This document shows, piece after piece, positions 1 through 7,268 of a stretch of DNA of 64,000 nt. Origin of the DNA: Kofleriaceae bacterium (lineage in GTDB: Bacteria > Myxococcota_A > Polyangia > Haliangiales > Haliangiaceae). The notes beneath the pieces were generated by a model, which saw only the letters and a list, made by a program, of their open reading frames with translations, did not search any database and was not told where the DNA came from. The stretch's first letter is position 1. Each line of letters starts with the position of its first letter. Made by a program: the position numbers and the translations under genes. The stretch spans positions 158,821 to 222,820 of the forward strand of contig JACKDR010000013.1 of NCBI GenBank assembly GCA_020633495.1, in the 5' to 3' direction.

Positions 1-177
1 CGCCAGGATGCCCTCGACCTCGGCGATCGACGGGTGCCCCGGCTGCGGGCGGATCTGCGCCTTCTGGAACGCGCGCAGCGTGCGCTCGGCGACCAGCCAG
101 ATGCGGTTGAGCTCCGCGGCGAGCCAGCGGTCGGCAACTTCCTTCTCGTCGGGCTGGGTGGACCGTGCAGTTGTCAT
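1..177 (-). CDS. Hypothetical protein, N-terminal part only
   Basis: The ATG at 177 opens a frame that runs off the left edge, giving 59 residues. The visible part is helical and charged, with a run around residues 10-45 containing AAELNRIWLVAERTLRAFQKAQ, and no signal peptide or recognised motif. It follows the gene at 222-899 on the same strand by 44 bases, so the two may be co-transcribed. I do not recognise the family; the rest of the gene lies outside the window. Confidence 0.55.
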   Translation of the reverse strand, partial: MTTARSTQPDEKEVADRWLAAELNRIWLVAERTLRAFQKAQIRPQPGHPSIAEVEGILA

Positions 178-221
178 GGGCGGAGGTCACTCACGTCGAG
201 GGGTCTCGGGGTCACGAAGGG

Positions 222-899
222 TCACTGCGGCCCGGGGCCGGCGCCACCAGCACCGCCGCCGCCCGGCTTGCCGGGCTTGCCGGACCTGGGCTTGCGATCG
301 GCGGCGCCCGGCTCGTCGCCGGCCTTGGCGCTGGGCTTGTCCGGTTGCTTCGTCTTCTTCGCCGGCTTGTCGGCCGCGCCGGGCGCGCCGGCGGCGGCGT
401 CCTTGCGGCCGGCGTCGTCGCCGTCGCCGTCGCCGGTGCCGTCGTCGCCGTCGCCGGTGCCGTCATCGCCACCACCGCCGCCGCCACCACCGCCGCCACC
501 GCCACCGCCGCCGTCGCCGGCGTCGTCCTCGTCGTGGTGCCGGCGCGTCGCCGAGAAGAAGAACTCGGCGTCGTCGCGGGTCGGCGGCACGTCCTGCTCG
601 ATGGCGATCGCGGAGTCGCGCTTGAAGTCCTCGGTGAGGCCGGCGGGCTCGCCGAGATCCTCGCCCTCCTCGCGCTCGTCCTCGCCGGCGAACAGGTCGT
701 CGATCCACTGGCTCAGCGCGCTGGGATCGACGTCGCCGGTGGCGACCGCCTCGAGCCGCGACTCGAACTCGGAGGCGCCCACGAGCTCCTCCGCGGCCTC
801 GAGCTGGACCGCGGTCTCGGCGACGTCGTGCTTGAGCTCCTCGTCCATGAGGGGCTCGAGCAAGGACTCCACATCTTCGGGTTTCCGATCGAATTCCAT
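222..899 (-). CDS. Acidic, glycine-rich disordered protein of unknown function
   Basis: A 225-residue protein starting at ATG 899. Residues 1-130 are acidic and probably helical (DEELKHDVAETAVQLEAAEE). Next comes an unbroken run of 15 glycines, then DDGTGDG-type acidic repeats, and finally a Lys/Pro/Gly/Ala-rich tail. There is no signal peptide or membrane segment, so it is probably cytoplasmic and largely disordered after residue 130. The ordered-looking N-terminus and the clean divergent arrangement with the gene at 993 argue that it is real. The function is unknown, and the Gly tract could vary in length. Confidence 0.6.
   Translation of the reverse strand: MEFDRKPEDVESLLEPLMDEELKHDVAETAVQLEAAEELVGASEFESRLEAVATGDVDPSALSQWIDDLFAGEDEREEGEDLGEPAGLTEDFKRDSAIAIEQDVPPTRDDAEFFFSATRRHHDEDDAGDGGGGGGGGGGGGGGGDDGTGDGDDGTGDGDGDDAGRKDAAAGAPGAADKPAKKTKQPDKPSAKAGDEPGAADRKPRSGKPGKPGGGGAGGAGPGPQ
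468..512 (-). repeat. Trinucleotide tract coding for 15 glycines
   Basis: Fifteen consecutive glycine codons (GGC/GGT on the minus strand) inside the gene at 222-899, followed downstream by GAC-GGC type repeats. The tract is in frame, so gain or loss of whole units would alter length without breaking the protein. Confidence 0.8.
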
Positions 900-932
900 G
901 CGAAAACCGGTACGGAACACGCCAGCTTGCGG

Positions 933-960
933 CGACAGGCACCCTACCACGAGCCTGTCG
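933..960. promoter_or_regulatory. Perfect 8-bp inverted repeat between divergent genes
   Basis: CGACAGGC at 933-940 is matched by GCCTGTCG at 953-960 with a 12-base spacer. It sits in the 93-base gap between the divergent starts at 899 and 993. It could be an operator shared by both genes or a hairpin in one leader. A TAGAAT box at 980-985 lies only 8 bases before the ATG at 993, so a plus-strand promoter there would give a nearly leaderless transcript. Confidence 0.4.
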
Positions 961-992
961 GGATCGGCGGTGCCCGGGGTAGAATCGCCGGG

Positions 993-2726
993 ATGGTCGA
1001 ACGATCGCCGTTGGGCGACACCACGGTGACACAGGCGCAGCGCGTCATCACCTCCGCCGACGGCGCGCTGGTCGCGCTGATCTTCGCCGATCGCGTCGAG
1101 GTGCGCGACGTGCCCGACCTCACGCCGGTGTCGGAGATCGGGCTCGACGCCACCGCCGAGCTCAACGACGTCGTCTTCGCCGGGCCGCCCAACCGGCTGG
1201 TGATCCTCACCCGGCGCGACGGCGACGCGCACCTCTACGTCGTCGATCCGCTCGGCCCCGACAAGCTCGCGGATCTCGAGGTCGCGACCGCGACCCGCAT
1301 CGCCGCCACCTCCGGCGACCTCGTGCTGGTCGCCGGCGCCGCCACCGCCGGGCTGGTCGACACCTCGCGCCGCGATCTGCCGGTGGCGCCGCTGGCGGTG
1401 CGCGCCGCGATCACCGCCGCCGGGCCGTTCGGCGCCGGCCGGTTCCTGATCTGCGCCGGCGGCGTCGTCGAGGAGTGGGACGCGCTGGCCCGCTCGCCGA
1501 CCCGCCGCGTCCGCCTGAGCCGCCCGCTGATCGCCCACCACGTCGGCGGCAGCGAGCACGCGGTGTGGATGATCCCGGCGGCGACGCCGGACCGGATCGA
1601 GGTCATCCCGCTGGCCGGCTCGACCCCGCCGCACGGCATCGATCTGCCGGAGCCTGCCGCCCGGGTCGCCGTCGATCCCAGCGGCGATCTGCTGGCCATC
1701 GTCGGCGCGCGCACCGGATCGATCGTCTTCGTCGAGGCCCCGGGGTCGGCGCCGCCGATCCTGCTGTCGCCGGGCCCGGTCGCCGACGCCGCGTGGATCG
1801 CGCGCAGCCCCAAGCTGGTCGTGGTCGGCGCCGAGCTCGAGGTCCTGGGCGTGCCGGCGGCGATCCGCGCGGTCGCGATCCGCGACCAGGCCAGCCGCGA
1901 GCCGGTCGAGGTCGAGCCGCCCGAGATCTTCGAGCCGTCGCCGCCGCGACCGGCGCCGACCGCCGCCGAGCGGCTGGCCGCGTGGCGCGAGCGCATCCGG
2001 GCCAATCCGCCGAGCGAGGCGGCGACGCCACCGCCGCCGCGGCCCGCGGTGCGGACCTCGGCCAACTGGCGCGAGACCGTGGCGGCGTGGGCGCGCGGCG
2101 TCGTGTCGGGCGCGGTCGGCGAGCCCCCGGTCGTCGACGCCGGGCTGCTGCTCGAGATCGCCGACCGGCTCGCCCTCGACGGTGATCTCACCCACGCGCT
2201 CGAGCTCAGCTACGGGGCCCACCTGTGCGGCCTCGACGGCGTCGCGCCGGTCGACCTGGCGCGCGTCACCGGCTGGCGCTGGCGCGAGGCGCTCGGCGGC
2301 GGCCGGCTCGCCGGCAGCGGCGCGATGCGCTGGCGCCGCAGCCGGGTCCGGCTGTCCCGCCTGGTGGCGACCGCGCTCGACGAGCTGCCGCCGCGCACCG
2401 GCACGATCGTCACCGGCGACGGCCGCCGCCCCGGCGTCGTCGCCGTGATCGCGCCGGCCACGGCGCCGCTGCCCGACGTCGCCGCGTGGCTGGCGCCGCG
2501 GGTCGGCGCGCTGCTGGTGCCGGGACCGCGCGCCGAGCGACGCCCCGACGGGTTCGTCCTCGAGGCCCGGATCCGCGGCCTGGTGCCGCTGATCCCGGCG
2601 CGGCTCGGGGTCGCGGCCCGCGACCTGGCCAGCGCCGTGTTCGTCGTCGACGACGCCGCGGCGGCCGCCGCGGTCCCGGCCGCCGTGCTCGGGACCTTCG
2701 GCGACGACGCCCGGCGCCGGGCCTAG
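993..2726 (+). CDS. Beta-propeller-like protein with a separate C-terminal domain
   Basis: A 577-residue protein. Residues 1-310 have a run of short beta-rich repeats (for example ALVALIFADRVEVRDVPD, RLVILTRRDGDAHLYVVD, DLLAIVGARTGSIVFVEA) typical of a WD40-like propeller. A Pro-rich linker covers about residues 310-345. Residues 345-577 form a mixed domain with a helical stretch (LLLEIADRLALDGDLTHALELS) and no motif I can name. There is no signal peptide, so it is probably cytoplasmic. I chose ATG 993 because sequence before it in the same frame is antisense to the divergent gene. Such two-part proteins occur beside MoxR/vWA systems in myxobacteria, but none of those partners is visible here, so the role is open. 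Confidence 0.7.
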   Translation: MVERSPLGDTTVTQAQRVITSADGALVALIFADRVEVRDVPDLTPVSEIGLDATAELNDVVFAGPPNRLVILTRRDGDAHLYVVDPLGPDKLADLEVATATRIAATSGDLVLVAGAATAGLVDTSRRDLPVAPLAVRAAITAAGPFGAGRFLICAGGVVEEWDALARSPTRRVRLSRPLIAHHVGGSEHAVWMIPAATPDRIEVIPLAGSTPPHGIDLPEPAARVAVDPSGDLLAIVGARTGSIVFVEAPGSAPPILLSPGPVADAAWIARSPKLVVVGAELEVLGVPAAIRAVAIRDQASREPVEVEPPEIFEPSPPRPAPTAAERLAAWRERIRANPPSEAATPPPPRPAVRTSANWRETVAAWARGVVSGAVGEPPVVDAGLLLEIADRLALDGDLTHALELSYGAHLCGLDGVAPVDLARVTGWRWREALGGGRLAGSGAMRWRRSRVRLSRLVATALDELPPRTGTIVTGDGRRPGVVAVIAPATAPLPDVAAWLAPRVGALLVPGPRAERRPDGFVLEARIRGLVPLIPARLGVAARDLASAVFVVDDAAAAAAVPAAVLGTFGDDARRRA

Positions 2727-2788
2727 GTGTCCCTCGCTCGCTGATCCGCTCGGTCCGGCCTAGCCGGGAGCGACAAGCGGCCGCGGCG

Positions 2789-3202
2789 TCACTCGGCGTA
2801 GAAGGCCAGCGGCTCGCTGGGCGGCGCCTTGAGGTTGACCCGCATCCGGACCGCCTCCTGCGCCGTCGCGGCGATGTTCCAGTCCAGGGCCCCGGCCGAC
2901 AGGTCGTCGAGGAGCACGCCGTGGCGCAGCAGGTAGGCGCCATGGCGGCTGACCAGGGCGCCAAAAGCCATGTGGTCCTGGCAGGTTATCGCACCGCGCG
3001 GGCTGAGCCGCGGCTCGGCGAACAGGTCGGCCACGATGGCCAGCCACGCCTGGCCGTGGACGGTCGCAGGCGACAGGCCGACGTGCTGCGGCACGTCCTG
3101 GTCGCCGACGCGCAGGACCAGCCTCACGACCATCGAGGTTTCGGTGTCACGAACCACCGCAAACGACTCCCTCAGGTGCGCCCGGGCCTGGTCCCACTGC
3201 AT
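2789..3202 (-). CDS. Small hypothetical protein, chaperone-like alpha/beta fold
   Basis: A 137-residue protein with ATG at 3202, on the strand opposite its neighbours. The pattern of an N-terminal helix (WDQARAHLRESFAVV), beta strands, then a GAYLLRHGVLLDDLS segment followed by a long helix resembles small YbjN or CesT-type chaperone folds. That is a fold impression only. There is no signal peptide or membrane segment. The reading is well balanced with no low-complexity sequence, which supports a real gene. The function is unknown. Confidence 0.55.
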   Translation of the reverse strand: MQWDQARAHLRESFAVVRDTETSMVVRLVLRVGDQDVPQHVGLSPATVHGQAWLAIVADLFAEPRLSPRGAITCQDHMAFGALVSRHGAYLLRHGVLLDDLSAGALDWNIAATAQEAVRMRVNLKAPPSEPLAFYAE

Positions 3203-3300
3203 GCCGGCAATCTAACGTCTCGGCGGTCGCGGAGGAAGACACGCCCGGGCGCTGCCGTAAGATGCAGGCGGACGGCGTCGACTCGCGGAAGGACTCCAGC

Positions 3301-3927
3301 ATGCCCACCCCATCTTTGTTGCCCAGCGTCGGCGAGCTCATGGCCGAGATGATGCCGAGCGACTTCGTGCCCTCGACCGGCAGCACCGGCGGCCGCGGCG
3401 GCGGCTTCCTCGGCGAGCTGCTCGGCGAGCTCATGGGCGAGATGCTGCCCAGCGACCTGCTGCCCAACTTCGAGGGCATGCCCAACCTCGGCGAGATGAT
3501 GGGCGAGCTCATGGGCGAGCTCATGGGCGAGCTCAGGGGCGAGCTGTTGCCCACCGACCTGCTCCCCACCTTCGACGGCCTGCCCGACGTCGGCGAGATG
3601 ATGGGCGAGCTCGGGCCGATGCTGCCCAGCGACTTCCTGCCCAGCGACCTGCTGCCCAGCTTCGAGGGCATGCCCGACGTCGGCGAGATGATGGGCGAGC
3701 TCATGGGCGAGATGCTGCCCTCCGATCTGCTGCCCAGCTTCGAGGGCATGCCCAACCTCGGCGAGATGATGGGCGAGCTCATGGGCGAGATGGCCAGCGA
3801 CTTCCTGCCCACCTTCGACGGCCTGCCCGACGTCGGCGAGCTCATGGGCGAGCTCGGGCCGATGCTGCCCAGCGACTTCCTGCCCAACATCGATCCCAGC
3901 CTGCTCGGCGAGCTGATGCGCTTCTGA
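3301..3927 (+). CDS. Met/Glu/Gly-rich tandem-repeat protein
   Basis: A 208-residue acidic protein, ATG at 3301 with GGAAGGA about ten bases upstream. After a short N-terminus and a Gly/Arg-rich patch it consists almost wholly of an 18-residue unit, F/LLP-x-F-E/D-G-M/L-P-x-x-G-E-M-M-G-E-L, present five times. The units are separated by M-G-E-L/M-P-S-D-L-L-P spacers. Each unit looks amphipathic: Met/Leu/Phe on one face and Glu/Asp on the other. There is no Cys, no obvious signal peptide and no membrane segment. It ends 16 bases before the phosphoribosyltransferase fusion and is probably co-transcribed with it. I recognise no family. The opposite strand is also open here, but its product looks like a shadow. 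Confidence 0.65.
   Translation: MPTPSLLPSVGELMAEMMPSDFVPSTGSTGGRGGGFLGELLGELMGEMLPSDLLPNFEGMPNLGEMMGELMGELMGELRGELLPTDLLPTFDGLPDVGEMMGELGPMLPSDFLPSDLLPSFEGMPDVGEMMGELMGEMLPSDLLPSFEGMPNLGEMMGELMGEMASDFLPTFDGLPDVGELMGELGPMLPSDFLPNIDPSLLGELMRF
3427..3888 (+). repeat. Tandem repeat array inside the Met/Glu-rich gene
   Basis: Five imperfect copies of a unit of about 54 coding bases (LLPSFEGMPDVGEMMGEL type), interleaved with shorter repeats. The densest part, about 3500-3540, is a 12-base tandem repeat of GGGCGAGCTCAT. The DNA identity between units is high, so the array is a candidate for recombination-driven length change. Confidence 0.75.
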
Positions 3928-3943
3928 GCCGGCGAGCCTGGCC

Positions 3944-6900
3944 ATGACCTCGCGAGCCGCGCCGGAGCGCGACGCCGATCGCGCGGCGCTGCGCGAGCTG
4001 CTGTGCGCCGACGGCATCTTCCGGTCGACGCCGGAGCACCCGATCGTCAGCCACGACGGCTCGTCGATCGCCTGGATGCTCGACTCGCAGCGCATCTCGC
4101 TGACCGCGCCGGGCGCGGCGCTGGCGGCGCGCTGCCTGCTCGATCAGCTCGAGGGCTTCGAGTCGACCCAGATCGCCACCTACGGCGTCACCGCGATCCC
4201 GCTGCTGCAGGCGTGCGTCATGGCGTCGGGCGGCCGCCACACCGGGCTGGTCATCCGCAAGGCGCGCAAGGGCTACGGCTCGATGAAGCTGATCGAGGGG
4301 CCGCTCGATCGCGACCGCCCGGTGGTGATGCTCGACGACTCGATCGCCTCGGGCAGCTCGATCTTCCGCGGCCTCGAGATCCTCGAGGCCGCCGGGCTGC
4401 GCGTCGAGGGCGCGGTCGTGCTGGTGCGCTTCGGCTGGTACGGCGGCTACGCCCGGCTGATCGAGCGCGGCCTGCACGTCGCGTCGGTGTTCGACGTCCA
4501 CACCGATCTGGTGCCGATCGTCGAGCCGACCCGGCCGCGGCCGGCGTTCAACCCGTCGCTGGCGCTGCCCGCGGTGCGGTGGGCCGACGACGCCGCGCCC
4601 GATGGCCTGCACCCGGCCGCGCTGGCCCGCCTGGTCATGACCCGGCACCTGGCCGGCGAGCCGGTGCCGCGGCCGCCGGCCCGCCTCGACGACGACCACG
4701 ACAGCGCCGGCGGCGCGTGGGTCAGCGTGCGGTCGCGCGCCAACGTGCACCTGCGCCACGGCCGCGACGGCCAGTGGATCTTCCCCGGCGAGCCGCGGCC
4801 GACCCCGGGCGAGGCGGTCGTGCGCGCCGCGCTGCGCACCGCGACCCGCCTGCCGTCGCCGCGGGTCCTCGACGACAGCGCGATCGCGGTGACGTTCTTC
4901 GGCGCGCTCGAGACCTGCACCGTCGGCGACCTCGACAACGATCGCTACGGCATCGTCGTGCGCAGCGCCGAGCGGGTCGAGCGGCTCGGCGGCGCCCTGC
5001 CCCGCATGCCGGGCATGACCCGGACCTGGGCCCAGTTCGAGCACGCCCGGACCCGCAACGCCAAGCTGCTGTCGTTCGAGCCCTACGTCCTGTATCGCCA
5101 CACCGTCGCCAAGGCGGTCGAGCCCGGCGAGGCCTGGCAGCCGACCGGCGTGCCCCGCGACGACGGCGACGCGTGGTACCGCGACCCGGCGCGCGCCGGG
5201 CGCATCGCGGCCCGCGCCCACGCGCTGACCCGCGCCGCGCTCACCGGCGAGCCCGCGGCAGGCGGGCCGCTGCCCGACGACGTCATCGGCCCCTGCGACG
5301 GCCTGTACGTCACGGTCTACCTCGGCGGCAAGGTCGTCGGCTGCATGGGCACCAAGATCGTCTCGCTCGACGACGACCTGCGCCGGCTGGCCGGGCGCGC
5401 GGTCGACGATCCGCGGTTCGCGCGCGGTCGGCGCGAGCCCGGCGCGCCCCTCGCCGTCACGGTCTCGGTGCTCACCGACGCCGCGCCGATGGGCGCCCAG
5501 GCGCCCGCCGACGTCGCGCCGATGATCCGGCAGGGCGAGCAGGCGCTGATGGTGTTCCAGGGCGCCCGCATGGGCCTGCTGCTGCCGTTCGTGATCCTGC
5601 AGCAGAGCCTGACCCCGACCCAGTTCGTCGCCGAGGTCATCGACAAGGCCGGCATCACCCGGCCGCCTTACGCCTGGGTCCGCTACGACGCCCACACCTG
5701 GTTCGCCGACGACGCCGGGCCGCGCATGGTGCGCTGGGGCCTGCCGCCCGGCACGCCGCCGGCGTCGCTGGCCGAGGGCGTGGCGCGGCTGACGCCGCTG
5801 ATGCTGGGCTACCTGCGCCAGCACCAGCGCGCCGACGGCCTGCGCGACGGCGTCTACCGGCCGTTCCTCGATCGCGTCCTCGGCGAGCTCGAGCGGCCGC
5901 GGCAGATCCACGGCGCGTGGATCCTGGCCCGCGCCCACCGCGTCCTCGGCGACGACGAGCTCGGCGCCCGGGCCCGGGCCAGCGTCGACGCCGTCACCGC
6001 GGCGGTCGCGGCGACGCCGGCCCAGAACCCCGGCATGGCCATCATCGAGCGCGCGTGCCTGCTGCTGGCGCGGGTCGAGGCCGGCGACGGCGCGCCCGAC
6101 CCGGTGGCGGTCGAGCTCGCCGCCGCGCTGGTCGCCGCGATCGACGTCCACGGCCGGGTCGTGATCGACGACGCCGCGGCCGCCGCGGACGCGCCGACCG
6201 CCGCGACCGCGACCGACGACAGCGGCGGCGGCGACGACGGCAACGCCGACGGCGACGCCGACGGCGACGACGACGATGACGACGATGACGGCGCGCCGCC
6301 CCCCGCGCGCGCGACGCCAGCGCCAGGCGCGACCGCGACCGACAGCGCGCGAGGCGCAGCGCGACCGCGAGCTACAGCGGCGGCGCCGCGACGCCTTCGG
6401 CGACTACGCGCCCGCGCAGGTCGTGCTGGCCCTGGCCACCGCCGCCCACCGCGGCGTGATCGACGTCGACCCGGCGATCGTGACCCGCGCCCTGCGCGCC
6501 TGCCGCGAGCGCTTCCGCTACAAGCGCGGCTGGGGCCAGGTGTCGTGGCTGCCCCAGGCCGCCGCGGCGTGGGCGACGCTGATCGGCAGCGACGACGCGG
6601 CCGCCGAGGCCACCGCGATCGCGACCGAGGTGATCGACTGGGCGCTCGATCACCAGGAGGCCGGAAGCGGTGGCTTCCTCAACGGCGAGCAGGCCGACTC
6701 GCCGGGCTGCTCGACGGGGGTCTACCTCGAGGGCGTCGCCGCGGCGCTCGACCTCGTGGTCGCGCGCGGCGACCAGGCCCGCGCCGTCCGCTACCGCGCC
6801 GCCGCGCTGGCCGCGGTGCGCTTCCTCGACGTGCTCACCTACCAGGACCGCGACCGCCCGCTGCTGCCGGCGCCGGCGCGCGCCCTCGGCGGAGTCCGGA

Positions 6901-6995
6901 TCAGCCGCACCGCGGGCGACGTCCGCATCGACTTCGTGCAGCACGCGCTGCAGGCGCTGCTGCTGCTGCGCGCGCACGTCGCGACCACCGCGTGA
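3944..6995 (+). CDS. Phosphoribosyltransferase-AMMECR1-helical toroid fusion, frame broken once
   Basis: The start is ATG 3944. Residues 1-200 are an orotate-phosphoribosyltransferase-like domain with the PRPP loop VVMLDDSIASGSS near residue 126. About residues 200-400 are unassigned. About 400-595 form an AMMECR1 domain (GPCDGLYVTVYLGGKVVGCMGTK, then QGEQALMVFQGARMGLLLP). From 600 on the sequence is helical like an alpha/alpha toroid. The frame from 3944 degenerates after an Asp/Ala/Gly-rich linker near 6225-6300. The matching C-terminal part (DAFGDYAPAQVVLAL... to the TGA at 6995) is one frame over. The two halves would make a protein of about 1,017 residues. Either an indel lies in the GAC/GCG-repeat linker or the tail is a separate ORF from ATG 6276. 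There is no signal peptide. The reaction is unknown, and the domain calls are firmer than any function. Confidence 0.7.
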
Positions 6996-7118
6996 GCCGC
7001 ACCGGCGCGGGCCACGGCGGCGCCACAGCCCGACGGCTGCGCGTTCGGAGCCCGGCTCGCGCCCGGCCGCGGGCGCGGGCGCGGGCCGACCCCGAGGTCG
7101 ACCCGCCGGGTCCGGCGC

Positions 7119-7241
7119 TCAGCCCCAGGACTTGAACAGGAACACGACCATCGCGACCACGAGCACCAGCGCGATCCCGACGGCGTGCAGGATGTACGTC
7201 TGGGGCGGGGCCGGGTGGTCGTCGTGCTTCTCGTCGCTCAT
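7119..7241 (-). CDS. 40-residue single-span membrane peptide
   Basis: A short ORF from ATG 7241 to TGA 7119. The first 14 residues are polar and His/Pro-rich (MSDEKHDDHPAPPQT). They are followed by one hydrophobic span of about 20 residues (ILHAVGIALVLVVAMVVFLF) and a KSWG end. The composition and clean N-out/C-in type layout support translation. It lies downstream of the protease gene at 7269-9476 on the same strand, 27 bases away, so it may share its transcript. The family is not recognised. Confidence 0.45.
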   Translation of the reverse strand: MSDEKHDDHPAPPQTYILHAVGIALVLVVAMVVFLFKSWG

Positions 7242-7268
7242 GGCGCGGAACGTACCCGAAGTCGGCCG

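Noticed and set aside
468..512. Possible CRISPR-like or satellite repeat
   Set aside because: It is a simple glycine-codon run inside a coding frame, with no spacers.
3172..4095. Minus-strand open frame opposite the Met/Glu repeat gene, rich in AHELA repeats
   Set aside because: The plus strand has a ribosome site, a clean start and the better-formed repeat unit; the minus product mirrors the DNA repeat and overlaps the next gene. Not fully excluded.
3842..6151. Minus-strand open frame of about 769 residues opposite the fusion gene
   Set aside because: The plus strand shows clear PRTase and AMMECR1 motifs; the minus product is low-complexity Arg/Asp/Gly.
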